A stretch of 64,000 nucleotides of DNA from NCBI GenBank assembly GCA_002304925.1, contig DBPT01000022.1:43822-107821 (forward strand), given 5' to 3'. The position numbers and the translations under genes were made by a program. The notes beneath the pieces were generated by a model. The model was not told the origin of the DNA and made no database searches. It worked only from the letters and a program-made list of their open reading frames with translations. The stretch is from Prolixibacteraceae bacterium UBA1413 (GTDB lineage Bacteria > Bacteroidota > Bacteroidia > Bacteroidales > Prolixibacteraceae). Of this stretch, positions 33,162 to 41,687 are shown in pieces. Numbering within the stretch: the first letter of the stretch is position 1; each line of letters opens with the position of its first letter.

Positions 33162-33715
33162 ATGAGTTCTACGGATAATTTTTTATATCAGCCCCGCGAT
33201 TACCGGGAGATCAGAATTTGGAACGACATAACCCCGGAGCAGTGGAACAGCGGGGAATGGCAGCTGAAAAATGCAATCAGGTCGGTCGACCAGCTCAAAG
33301 AGGTGATTGACTTGACACCCTGAATACCGGAACCGGCATCGAGGACAAGATTTCGGAGAGTTATGCCACCGTCAGCACTTGGGATCACCGGAAGATTTTT
33401 CATTACGAAGCCCTGGGCAGGGCCACGCGGCAAGAATTCATGGAAGCGGTCCGGATCATGGATGCGTTTATCGGCCGGCCGGGGGTATTCCTTCCGCGGG
33501 TGATTCTTGTGGATTCAATGGACAATCATCTCGGGACCACCAACCGGACCTGGCTGCCCACCTTTGAAAAGAGCCGCAAGGCAGAGCTTCTGGATTATGA
33601 ACTGACAGGGACTGACATGGCGCTCACCAATCCCCCAGAGCAGGAGGAAGAACTGGAAAATGCGTACCGGGGATCACGATTGTTCAGGTTCTCCCCTGAT
33701 GATCCGCAAGGCTGA
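33162..33715 (+). pseudogene. Remnant of a lysine 2,3-aminomutase (KamA)-like gene, joined to an unrecognised frame
   Basis: An ATG at 33162 opens 53 codons ending at 33323. Residues 15-52 (REIRIWNDITPEQWNSGEW, then QLKNAIRSVDQLKEVIDLT) match the N-terminus of KamA-type radical SAM aminomutases, but the FeS-cluster and PLP domains are absent. From 33311 another frame is open to 33715 (KIFHYEALGRATRQEFM; VILVDSMDNHLGTTNRTW), which I cannot assign to KamA or any family. The simplest reading is a large internal deletion plus frameshift, or chance joining of two gene fragments. The end overlaps the convergent lipid kinase by 42 nt. Confidence 0.55.
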
Positions 33716-34615
33716 AGGAAGCAGCGAAAACCGGAAGGGGGTGTGCCCCAGGGATTCTCCGTCGGCTTCCGCATACAGGTCAGGGACCGATTCGATCTGA
33801 ATGTTGGCGGTTTTGAAACTGCTGACTTCGGGGAGCTTGGTGAAGGAGCCATCCATCAGGTTCATCACATTCCTGATAACTTTGAATTTGCTGATGGGCC
33901 TGATGATGGTCAGGTCAAAGAGCCCGTCATCGGCAACGGCTTCCGGAGCCTGTTTCAACCCTCCCCCGTTAAATTTCCCGATGGCAGCGGTCATACTGAA
34001 AACTTCCGGGGAAAAATCGTCTCCATCGATCTTGATTTTCGTCCGGGTGGTGCGGAAGGAAAACAGGGACGTAAAAATATTGATCATATACATCAACGGG
34101 CTTCCCTTGCCCTTTTCCTTGTCTTTGTTGGTTTTTTCGAGCACGAGGGCATCAAAGCCCATGCCCGCGATATTTACGAAATATCGCAATTCCTTGTTTC
34201 CACTTCCGTTGGCATATTCCAGGAGTCCCACATCCTGAATAAAAATTTTTTCCCGCTTGATCATCGCGATGGCCTTGTGATAATCACCGGGAATGGAGAA
34301 CATCCTGCACCAGTCGTTGCCTGTCCCTACCGGGATCATTCCGAGAATGATCTCAGCAGGAGCAACCGCCGACTGGGTGAATATCCCGTTGACCACTTCA
34401 TTGAGTGTTCCGTCCCCGCCAACCACGATAATCTTCCTGTAACCCGCACTGATATACTCCCGTGCCAGCACGATGGCATGGCCCCGATGTTCCGTAAAAT
34501 GACTCTGATATTCAATTCCGGCGGAATAAAGCAGCCCTGAAATCCGTTTCCAGTCATGTTTTCCCTTCTGCTTCCCTGCATTGGGATTTACAATAACAAA
34601 CCACTTCCCCTTCAT
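33674..34615 (-). CDS. Diacylglycerol/lipid kinase family protein (YegS/BmrU-like)
   Basis: A 313-residue ATP-dependent lipid kinase acting at the inner face of the cytoplasmic membrane. The catalytic-domain motif VVGGDGTLNEVVNGIF spans residues 64-79 (GGDGT at 66-70), with PVGTGNDWCRMF following, and the C-terminal beta-sandwich domain contains NGGGLKQAPEAVADDGLFDL. Members phosphorylate diacylglycerol, sphingosine or related lipids; Bacteroidota make sphingolipids, so a sphingoid substrate is possible but unproven. It is the last gene after the sugar kinase (44 nt upstream) and overlaps the plus-strand pseudogene. Confidence 0.88.
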   Translation of the reverse strand: MKGKWFVIVNPNAGKQKGKHDWKRISGLLYSAGIEYQSHFTEHRGHAIVLAREYISAGYRKIIVVGGDGTLNEVVNGIFTQSAVAPAEIILGMIPVGTGNDWCRMFSIPGDYHKAIAMIKREKIFIQDVGLLEYANGSGNKELRYFVNIAGMGFDALVLEKTNKDKEKGKGSPLMYMINIFTSLFSFRTTRTKIKIDGDDFSPEVFSMTAAIGKFNGGGLKQAPEAVADDGLFDLTIIRPISKFKVIRNVMNLMDGSFTKLPEVSSFKTANIQIESVPDLYAEADGESLGHTPFRFSLLPSALRIIRGEPEQS

Positions 34616-34659
34616 CCTTGCTTTCTCTTAACTGGCAAAAAGCATAATACTATGCCGCG

Positions 34660-35745
34660 TCACCGTGTCACCGATTCCATAAAATCCAAATTTCCTTCCA
34701 TCACCTCCAGGTATTTCAGCTGAGCCATGGTGCGCACCCGGTTGTGTTCCGGATAGGCGATTTTGTAATAAGTATCTCCGTTGAGGTAATCGGTCAGAAA
34801 CCTGATGGTCTGTTCCCATACCATGTAGCGGCATGCAAACGCCAGGTTTTTTCGCTCGGAGGGGGTCAGAAAACCACTGCTTTCGGAGAGGTACCCTTCG
34901 GCAAACGCCTGATAATACTCCCTGTTGAAACCAATCTTTGCCAGGTCAGGTTCATCTTCCGCCGCGGTATTTCCCAGGGTGCGTATGGCATCGCCGAAAT
35001 CAAAAAGGGCCGATCCCGGCATCACGGTGTCCAGGTCAATAATACAGAGTATGTTATCGTTATCATCAAAGAGCACATTGTTGATCTTGGTATCGTTGTG
35101 GGTAATCCTCAGCGGCACCTCACCCCTGTCCAGCATATCCTGGAGCCGGGTCATTTCCGGGGCCAGTGAAAGCAGCCTGTCAATCACGGGCTGCATGGAA
35201 GCCACCCTGTCCGCACGGTTTTCCTTCACCGAGGTGATAAACTGCTCCAGCCGGAATTTCCCGTTGTGAAAATTGGGGATGGTCTCGATGAGCAGGCTCC
35301 CGGGAAGATCAGAACATTGCATCTGAAAGTGGCCGAAGGCCTTTCCTGCACTGAAAGCCTGTGCCGTGGAGGTTACCTCTTCAATGCTATTGCTGTCCCT
35401 GACAAACAGAAAGAGCGTCCAGAAATTGCCCTCTGCATCGTTGACGAAATAGCGGCCGTCGGGCGCGGGGATGTAATGCATCACCTTGCGGTCGGGTTCA
35501 GCTTCCCCCTCAACCATCAGCTTCTTCCTGATGTGGTTGGTGGTGAGCACGATGTTGCTCATCATTCCCGCTATATCCTTGAAAATAAGGTGATTTTTCC
35601 GCTGAAGGATAAGGTCGGGCTTGTTTCCCGGCGTGGTCACCAGGAAGGTATCGTTGATGTGACCGTGACCAAAAGGTTTCCACCCGGCCACAGAAATTTT
35701 CAATCCGAATTTTTCGAGAAGTAAATTGATTCTTTCTTCGTTCAT
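34660..35745 (-). CDS. Phosphotransferase (APH fold), probable anomeric sugar kinase of the NahK type
   Basis: A 361-residue kinase of the aminoglycoside-phosphotransferase fold. It starts with the Gly-rich nucleotide loop FGHGHINDTFLV (residues 25-36); the catalytic loop is THNDTKINN (215-223, Asp218) and the metal-binding segment is IIDLDTVMPG (236-244). These features match N-acetylhexosamine 1-kinase (NahK) more closely than drug-resistance enzymes. Upstream on the same strand are a sugar nucleotidyltransferase (57 nt) and a sugar transporter, so I infer it makes a sugar 1-phosphate for conversion to a nucleotide sugar. The exact sugar is not determinable. Confidence 0.8.
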   Translation of the reverse strand: MNEERINLLLEKFGLKISVAGWKPFGHGHINDTFLVTTPGNKPDLILQRKNHLIFKDIAGMMSNIVLTTNHIRKKLMVEGEAEPDRKVMHYIPAPDGRYFVNDAEGNFWTLFLFVRDSNSIEEVTSTAQAFSAGKAFGHFQMQCSDLPGSLLIETIPNFHNGKFRLEQFITSVKENRADRVASMQPVIDRLLSLAPEMTRLQDMLDRGEVPLRITHNDTKINNVLFDDNDNILCIIDLDTVMPGSALFDFGDAIRTLGNTAAEDEPDLAKIGFNREYYQAFAEGYLSESSGFLTPSERKNLAFACRYMVWEQTIRFLTDYLNGDTYYKIAYPEHNRVRTMAQLKYLEVMEGNLDFMESVTR

Positions 35746-35802
35746 GCGATGACCTCTGTTAAACCATAAAAAATCAGAATGCTGCGGGATGAACTTCCGC
35801 TT

Positions 35803-36702
35803 CTATTTCCACAACTCGGCAGGATATTCGCCCCGGCCAACCAGTTCCAGGATTTTCTGCTGCGCCATGGGTTTGTCTTCACGGTAAGTGACGCCAAACC
35901 AAGGGGAATTACAGGCCAGCACTTTTGTAGAAATCCTTTTTCTCAGAATATTGTCATTGATGAGCAAAGGTATGAAATATTCCGATTTCAGTTCATTCCC
36001 CTTTTCCCTGAGGAAGTGAGAAAAACCTTCTTCGAGGTATTGGAAGACGTTGGGTTTCAGGCCCCAGAAATTCATGGATACCAGCGTGTTTTCCTCCAGG
36101 GGGAAACGGCCTTCGGGCTCATAAAAGAATATTCCGTCAGGGTCTTCCTGGATTTTTGTCCGCTCGACGACGCTGGTCAGGTAACCGTTTTCATCGGTAA
36201 TGCAGACTCCCCGGGATACGGAACCATGTTCCGAAAGGGTATTGTCGACCCGGTAACCCACCATGGCGTATTCGGAGTCGTCGTCTGAGGAAGTCAGGAA
36301 ATCGGCCATGATCTGATATGCCTTACGGCCATAGAAGTCGTCGGCATTGATGACGGCCATGGGTTCCCTGACCAGTCCGGCAGCCATCATGACTGCGTGT
36401 GCGGTACCCCAGGGTTTTTCCCTTTCCGGGTTAAGGGTGAAGGCGGCAGGAATTTTGTCGAGTGATTGGTAAGCATATTCAAAGGCGATCCTTCCCCTGA
36501 GCTTGGGTTCGAAGCGTTCCCTGAACTGGTCGGAGAAGTCGGTCCGGATGATGAATACCACCTTTCCGAAACCCGTTCTGATGGCATCGAAGAGAGAATA
36601 GTCGATGATGGCCTCTCCGTTTGGGCCTACTTCGTCGAGTTGTTTCAGTCCGCCATAACGGCTTCCCATTCCCGCCGCGAGGATGATGAGTGTCGGTTTC
36701 AT
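35803..36702 (-). CDS. Sugar-phosphate nucleotidyltransferase family protein
   Basis: A 299-residue NTP_transferase (Rossmann-like GT-A fold) enzyme. The pyrophosphorylase signature is LAAGMGSRYGGLKQLDEVG at residues 8-26, with the uridine/metal region VINADDFYG following. The typical left-handed beta-helix acyltransferase domain of GlmU is absent. It probably couples a sugar 1-phosphate with UTP or another NTP. It starts 7 nt after the transporter stop and precedes the NahK-like kinase, supporting a salvage pathway: uptake, 1-phosphorylation, nucleotide activation. Confidence 0.85.
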   Translation of the reverse strand: MKPTLIILAAGMGSRYGGLKQLDEVGPNGEAIIDYSLFDAIRTGFGKVVFIIRTDFSDQFRERFEPKLRGRIAFEYAYQSLDKIPAAFTLNPEREKPWGTAHAVMMAAGLVREPMAVINADDFYGRKAYQIMADFLTSSDDDSEYAMVGYRVDNTLSEHGSVSRGVCITDENGYLTSVVERTKIQEDPDGIFFYEPEGRFPLEENTLVSMNFWGLKPNVFQYLEEGFSHFLREKGNELKSEYFIPLLINDNILRKRISTKVLACNSPWFGVTYREDKPMAQQKILELVGRGEYPAELWK

Positions 36703-36709
36703 TTATCTG

Positions 36710-37939
36710 CTATTGTCGGGCTGTTCTGATTTTGTGACCGCTCAGGGCGTAATACAAGATGAAGAGGAAACAGGGAAGGCAGATCCAGTAGGCATTCTGT
36801 GCACCCACGCCATCTTTGAGAAATCCGAATATAGTCGGTATCACGGCGCCCCCGACGATGGCGACGACGAGGAGGGAGGAGCCGGCCTTAGTGAAACGGC
36901 CCAGTTCAGCAATTGCCAGCGGCCACAAGGCAGGCCACATCAGGGAACATCCCAGAGCCATCAGGAAGATGAACCATATCGACAAGGTAGCGGGGGTGAG
37001 CACCACGAGCAGGGATCCTGCGATAGCGATGTAGGCACATATCTTCAGGGCGGCAGCCTGGCTCAAGTATTTGGGGATGAAGAGTACGCCGCAGATATAC
37101 CCGACGACCATGCCCACCGAGGCGATCCAGGCATATTGATCGGGATTTGGCAGTCCCAGGCTGTTGGCATAATCTACCAGGGTGCTGAGGGAAACTGTCT
37201 CTACACCCACATAGAGGAAGAGGGTCAACGCCCCGAGCAGAAGGTGGGGAAACTGCCAGATAGAAGTTTTGGTGGCGGCATAAGGGCAATCTTCGACACT
37301 GTCGGGATCTTCTCCGGCTGCTTTTACTTCGGGCAGCGGAGAAAAATAGGCCAATACCCCCAATATCAGGAAAACTCCGATGATGATATAAAAGGGAAGG
37401 TTGATATCGGTCAGGACCACATCATCCACACTTTTCCCGATCACCAGCGCCAGGAACAACGGTGCCACCGGCCAGGCCAGCTTGTTGCATATCCCCATGA
37501 TACTCATCCGCTTGGCAGCGCTCTCGATGGGTCCCAGAATGGTGATGTAGGGATTCACCGAAGCCTGAAGAAAGGCATTCCCCATTCCGCTGATGAACGA
37601 TGCCAGCAGGAAAAGCCCCAGGCTTTCCAGTTTCGCCGAAGGGATGAACAGATAAAACCCAACGGCAAACATGAGAAACGACAAAGCCATGGTCTTTTTA
37701 TACCCTATCTTCCCGATGACCAGAGATGCCGGATAACCAAAAATCAGAAAAGCGGAAAAGGTAGCCGCAATAACCAGATAAGACTGACCTGAAGATATTT
37801 GGAGGGCTTTGTTGAGCAACGGGACCAGGTAACTGTTGATGCCAAGGGCAAAGCCGATGGCAAAAAACATGACCCCTACAATTACCAATGGGAGCGCATA
37901 GCGATTCCCGCCGTTGTTATTTTTCATTTTCATTTCCAT
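36710..37939 (-). CDS. Sugar MFS transporter (FucP/GluP-like)
   Basis: A 409-residue inner-membrane protein with about 12 predicted transmembrane segments, starting with VIVGVMFFAIGFALGINSYLVPLL, the Bacteroidota hallmark of the fucose/glucose/galactose:H+ symporter family. Other features are FLIFGYPASLVIGKIGYKKTM (TM2-3 loop) and GMGNAFLQASVNPYI, where an Asn-Pro pair is typical of FucP relatives. It leads the operon transporter, nucleotidyltransferase, NahK-like kinase, lipid kinase. The substrate is likely a free hexose or N-acetylhexosamine. Confidence 0.88.
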   Translation of the reverse strand: MEMKMKNNNGGNRYALPLVIVGVMFFAIGFALGINSYLVPLLNKALQISSGQSYLVIAATFSAFLIFGYPASLVIGKIGYKKTMALSFLMFAVGFYLFIPSAKLESLGLFLLASFISGMGNAFLQASVNPYITILGPIESAAKRMSIMGICNKLAWPVAPLFLALVIGKSVDDVVLTDINLPFYIIIGVFLILGVLAYFSPLPEVKAAGEDPDSVEDCPYAATKTSIWQFPHLLLGALTLFLYVGVETVSLSTLVDYANSLGLPNPDQYAWIASVGMVVGYICGVLFIPKYLSQAAALKICAYIAIAGSLLVVLTPATLSIWFIFLMALGCSLMWPALWPLAIAELGRFTKAGSSLLVVAIVGGAVIPTIFGFLKDGVGAQNAYWICLPCFLFILYYALSGHKIRTARQ

Positions 37940-38024
37940 TCCGTTTGATTTGTAAGTTTACGTTAATGGGGGCGAAGATACTCTTTTTTTAAACGTAAGG
38001 AACGGATGAAAATCTTAAAAGAGG

Positions 38025-38549
38025 TTAATCCTTTCCTTCGGTGTACCACGATGCATAGGTTCCGTAAGCATTGGCAATCCGCATGACTTCCCCCTGGAGC
38101 AATTCCTGACTGATGTCCTTTACTTTCCGGGCGGGGATTCCTGCCCATACCGTTCCGGAGGGGATAAGGGTACCTTTGGTGACCACAGCGCCGGCGGCAA
38201 TGATGCTGTTGCTTTCCACGACAACATCATCAAGGACCACGGCCCCGATCCCGACCATGACGTTATCACGGAGGGTACAACCATGGACGACGGCCTGGTG
38301 GGCAATGGTCACATTGTTGCCGATGGTGGTGGGTGATTTCCGATAGGTGGCATGAATGACCGCATTGTCCTGCACATTGGTATTGTTTCCGATCCTGATG
38401 GAATGAACATCCCCGCGGATGACCGCACCATACCAGATGCTGCAGTTATCCCCAATCACAACATCGCCGATGATCACGGCGGTTTCGGCAAGAAAACAGG
38501 ATTTGCCGGTTTGCGGCGTCTTCCCCTGAAGGGTTTTTAACAATGCCAT
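38025..38549 (-). CDS. Gamma carbonic anhydrase family protein
   Basis: A 174-residue left-handed beta-helix (hexapeptide repeat) protein that forms trimers. Candidate zinc ligands are the histidines in NAVIHATY, TIAHQAVVHGC (H-x4-H spacing). The hexapeptide rungs run from ETAVIIGDVVIGDNCSIWYG to NSIIAAGAVVTKGTLIP, ending with the AGIPARKVKDIS cap. Many bacterial members (YrdA-like) lack strong carbonic anhydrase activity, so the enzymatic role is uncertain. It is divergent from korAB, separated by 112 bp, and 85 nt upstream of the sugar transporter. Confidence 0.88.
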   Translation of the reverse strand: MALLKTLQGKTPQTGKSCFLAETAVIIGDVVIGDNCSIWYGAVIRGDVHSIRIGNNTNVQDNAVIHATYRKSPTTIGNNVTIAHQAVVHGCTLRDNVMVGIGAVVLDDVVVESNSIIAAGAVVTKGTLIPSGTVWAGIPARKVKDISQELLQGEVMRIANAYGTYASWYTEGKD

Positions 38550-38600
38550 AAAGATTACGTATTATATAACCGCAAAGATAGGAAATCCCCAAAGTATAAT

Positions 38601-38620
38601 ATATGTCTGCAATGACATAT
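38601..38620. promoter_or_regulatory. Inverted repeat ATATGTC-n6-GACATAT upstream of korA
   Basis: Perfect 7-bp arms separated by 6 nt lie 42 nt before the korA ATG, in the divergent region shared with the gamma carbonic anhydrase gene. The size and placement suit a dimeric regulator binding site. No regulator gene is adjacent. Confidence 0.4.
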
Positions 38621-38661
38621 CAAATATTGGTTATTTTTACACCGTTTTTAAATGAAGATTC

Positions 38662-40500
38662 ATGAAGGAAGCAAAAGTAATTGAAATGGACGAAGTTGCC
38701 ATCCGTTTTTCGGGGGATTCCGGTGACGGGATGCAATTGACGGGCACCTTGTTTTCTGATGCTTCGGCCCTGCTGGGGAATGACATCTCCACCTTTCCCG
38801 ATTATCCGGCGGAGATCAGGGCACCTCAGGGGACGGTAGGGGGAGTATCAGGTTTTCAGGTACAGTTCGGGCAAAAAGAGGTCAACACACCGGGTGATTA
38901 TGCGCATGTGCTGGTAGCCATGAATCCTGCGGCGGTCAAGGCCAACGCAAAATTCATGAAGCCAGGGGGCACCATCATTTATGATAAAGATGCCTTCAAC
39001 GAAAAGAATTTTCGGAAGGCCAATTTCACCACTGACGATCCATTCACCGAACTCAACCTGATCGACTACGTCAAGATAGGGGTTCCGATCACGGAGCTCA
39101 CCCAGGAAAGCCTGAAGGATCTCGGGTTGGACAACAAGAGCATCCTGCGGAGCAAGAACATGTTCGCCCTGGGTTTGGTATGTTGGATGTTCAACAGGCC
39201 GCTGGATTACATTGAAGAATTCATTACGTCGAAATTCAGCAGCAAGCCGACGGTAGTGCAAGCCAACATGCGGGTACTTCATGCAGGCTACAACTACGGG
39301 ATGAACTTACAGCATATGACGCCCCGGTATATGATCAATCCTGCACCGATAGAACCCGGCCTGTACCGGAATATCAACGGGAACCAGGCCACTGCCTGGG
39401 GGTTGCTGGCTGCATCGGAAAAGTCGGGAAGGCCATTGTTCATAGGTTCCTACCCCATCACTCCGGCCACAGAGATCCTGCAGACGCTGGCAGAGCGGAA
39501 AGATCTGGGAGTCAAATCCTTTCAGGCCGAAGATGAAATCGCAGGAATCACCACCGCTTTGGGTGCTTCCTTTGCCGGTCATCTGGCAGTAACCTCCACC
39601 TCGGGTCCCGGGTTTGCCCTGAAGTCGGAAGCCATCGGGCTGGGCGTCATGGCGGAACTTCCCCTGGTAGTGGTAAACGTACAGCGGGGGGGACCATCGA
39701 CCGGACTGCCCACGAAAACCGAACAGTCGGACCTTTTGCAGGCCCTCTATGGCCGCAACGGAGAAAGTCCCGTGGCTGTGATTGCCGCCAGCACCCCTTC
39801 CGACTGTTTCTGGTATGCCTTTACGGCTGCCCGTATCGCCATGGAAAGAATGGTTCCCGTGGTGCTCCTCACCGACGGATTTCTGGGCAACGGAAGCGAG
39901 CCTTGGAAAATTCCCTCCATGGCTGACCTGCCTGACATTCACCCGCGTATCGCAAAAAATCCGGGAAATTACAAACCTTACGAACGCGACGGGAATACCC
40001 TCTCCAGGAGCTGGGCTTTCCCGGGATCTGAAGGATTTGCACACCGCATCGGGGGACTTGAAAAAAATATCACCGGAAATGTAAGCCACGATCCCGACAA
40101 CCACCAGAAAAACTGTGAAATCAGGGAAGCCAAGGTGCAACGCATCGTTGACATGATCCCTGACCTTGACGTTTACGGTGATCCTGAAGGTGACGTGCTG
40201 CTCGTAGGCTGGGGTGGCACGTTCGGCCACATGATCAGTACCGTGCGTGAACTGAGAAGAAAGGGGAAGAATGTAAGCCTTGCCCATTTCAACTATATCA
40301 AACCCTTACCTGCCAATACCGGGGAAGTATTCAGGCGGTTTAAAAAAATCCTGGTTTGTGAAATCAACCTGGGTCAGTTTGTCGCCTATCTGCGTGACAA
40401 ACTCCCCGGTTTTACCTACTACCAGTACAACAAAGTAAAAGGCCTGCCATTTACGGTGCAGGAATTGGAAGATGCAGTCACGAAACTTCTGGAGGCTTAA
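38662..40500 (+). CDS. korA: 2-oxoglutarate:ferredoxin oxidoreductase, fused gamma-alpha subunit
   Basis: Part of the TPP- and ferredoxin-dependent enzyme that interconverts 2-oxoglutarate and succinyl-CoA plus CO2 in the anaerobic TCA arm. The 612-residue chain begins with the gamma domain (AIRFSGDSGDGMQLTG, residues about 11-26, through about 185), followed by the alpha pyrimidine-binding domain (PLFIGSYPITPATEILQ; FQAEDEIAGITTALGASFAG; TSTSGPGFALKSEAIG) and the C-terminal transketolase-like domain. PTKTEQSDLLQALYGRNGE is typical of KorA. Beta follows after 3 nt. An iron-sulfur delta subunit is not encoded here, as usual for this KorAB type. Confidence 0.93.
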   Translation: MKEAKVIEMDEVAIRFSGDSGDGMQLTGTLFSDASALLGNDISTFPDYPAEIRAPQGTVGGVSGFQVQFGQKEVNTPGDYAHVLVAMNPAAVKANAKFMKPGGTIIYDKDAFNEKNFRKANFTTDDPFTELNLIDYVKIGVPITELTQESLKDLGLDNKSILRSKNMFALGLVCWMFNRPLDYIEEFITSKFSSKPTVVQANMRVLHAGYNYGMNLQHMTPRYMINPAPIEPGLYRNINGNQATAWGLLAASEKSGRPLFIGSYPITPATEILQTLAERKDLGVKSFQAEDEIAGITTALGASFAGHLAVTSTSGPGFALKSEAIGLGVMAELPLVVVNVQRGGPSTGLPTKTEQSDLLQALYGRNGESPVAVIAASTPSDCFWYAFTAARIAMERMVPVVLLTDGFLGNGSEPWKIPSMADLPDIHPRIAKNPGNYKPYERDGNTLSRSWAFPGSEGFAHRIGGLEKNITGNVSHDPDNHQKNCEIREAKVQRIVDMIPDLDVYGDPEGDVLLVGWGGTFGHMISTVRELRRKGKNVSLAHFNYIKPLPANTGEVFRRFKKILVCEINLGQFVAYLRDKLPGFTYYQYNKVKGLPFTVQELEDAVTKLLEA

Positions 40501-40503
40501 AAA

Positions 40504-41547
40504 ATGAACGAATTCAATTATACGGTTAAAGATTTCAAGAGCGAGAACGAAGTCCGCTGGTGTCCCGGATGCGGTGATTACGCCATTATGAATGCCATTC
40601 AGCGGGTGATGGCCGAAATGGGAATTGCCCATAAGGACTTTGCTGTCATCTCCGGGATCGGCTGTTCCTCCCGGTTCCCCTATTACATGAGCACGTATGG
40701 TTTCCACACCATCCACGGCCGCGCCACCGCTGTCGCATCGGGTGTCAGGTGCGCCAATCCCGACCTGAATGTGTGGGTGATCACGGGGGACGGCGATTCC
40801 ATGGCAATCGGGGGGAACCATTTCATTCATCTTGTCAGGAGGAATATCAATCTGAATGTGATTATCTTCAACAACAAGATTTACGGTCTTACCAAAGGAC
40901 AGTACTCTCCCACCACTGAAAAGGGATTCAAGAGCAAAACCTCTCCTTTCGGCACCATTGAGGAGCCCTTTAACTCCGGGCAGCTGGTCATTGGCGCAGG
41001 AGGCACTTTTTTTGCCCGTTCCATCGACGGTAACATAAAGCTCAGCCAGGAAGTCTTTGGCGAAGCGGCGCTCCACGAAGGGACATCGATCGTGGAAGTG
41101 CTCCAGAATTGCATGATTTACAACCACGGGGTCCATGACCTGATCACCGATCCGGCGTACCGGGCCGAACGGCAGCTGATGCTGAAACAGGGTGAACCGA
41201 TGCGCTTTGGCGAAGACAACAGGAAGGGTATTGTCTTGGAGAAAGGGAAACTCAAAGTGGTGACTGTCGGTGAAAACGGAATCACTCCCGAAGATATCCT
41301 GGTGCATGATGCCTCCGATCCCGATCCTTCGATACACCTTGCGCTGATCAGGATGCACCTTCCCGAATTCCCCGTCGCCCTGGGGGTAATCCGGAAAGTT
41401 GCCGCCCCCACATATGACCGGGAGATGAAAGAGCAGATCCTCAGAATTCAGGAAAACCGAAAAATCAAAAATATGGATGACCTTCTCAGGTCAGGAAACA
41501 CCTGGGAAGTCAAGGACAACGGCTTCAGCAACGGCAGGGAGAAATAA
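40504..41547 (+). CDS. korB: 2-oxoglutarate:ferredoxin oxidoreductase, beta subunit
   Basis: The TPP-binding and iron-sulfur-carrying partner of KorA. The 347-residue protein has WCPGCGDYAIMNA near residues 19-31 (Cys ligands of the 4Fe-4S cluster), SGIGCSSRFPYYM near 52-64, and the TPP pyrophosphate motif from GDGDSMAIGGNH to NNKIYGLTKGQ (about residues 97-130). Phe/Thr residues around YGLTKGQYSPT are shared with 2-oxoglutarate-specific rather than pyruvate-specific enzymes, but specificity is inferred. Gap to korA is 3 nt. A dispersed repeat lies about 70 nt after the stop. Confidence 0.93.
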   Translation: MNEFNYTVKDFKSENEVRWCPGCGDYAIMNAIQRVMAEMGIAHKDFAVISGIGCSSRFPYYMSTYGFHTIHGRATAVASGVRCANPDLNVWVITGDGDSMAIGGNHFIHLVRRNINLNVIIFNNKIYGLTKGQYSPTTEKGFKSKTSPFGTIEEPFNSGQLVIGAGGTFFARSIDGNIKLSQEVFGEAALHEGTSIVEVLQNCMIYNHGVHDLITDPAYRAERQLMLKQGEPMRFGEDNRKGIVLEKGKLKVVTVGENGITPEDILVHDASDPDPSIHLALIRMHLPEFPVALGVIRKVAAPTYDREMKEQILRIQENRKIKNMDDLLRSGNTWEVKDNGFSNGREK

Positions 41548-41620
41548 CCGGGCTGCAACAATATCGTATAACCATCCATGGAAGCAAAACCGGCCATTGA
41601 CTGCCATAGTTGACGGAAGG

Positions 41621-41687
41621 AGAGGCCAGGCATTAATGCCTACCTGGCAAAAAGAACGGATTTAGTCAATGTGCTCACCGGAATTCA
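41621..41687. repeat. 67-bp dispersed repeat, copy A, ending at the aroE stop codon
   Basis: Matches 56191-56257 at about 56 of 67 positions by eye, in the same orientation. Shared blocks include TACCTGGC and AAAAGAACGGAT and the terminal CCGGAATTCA. It contains the 12-bp palindrome GGCATTAATGCC (41629-41640). Its last three bases are the complement of the aroE TGA stop, so the element abuts the 3' end of a minus-strand gene, as copy B also does within a few bases. Confidence 0.75.
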
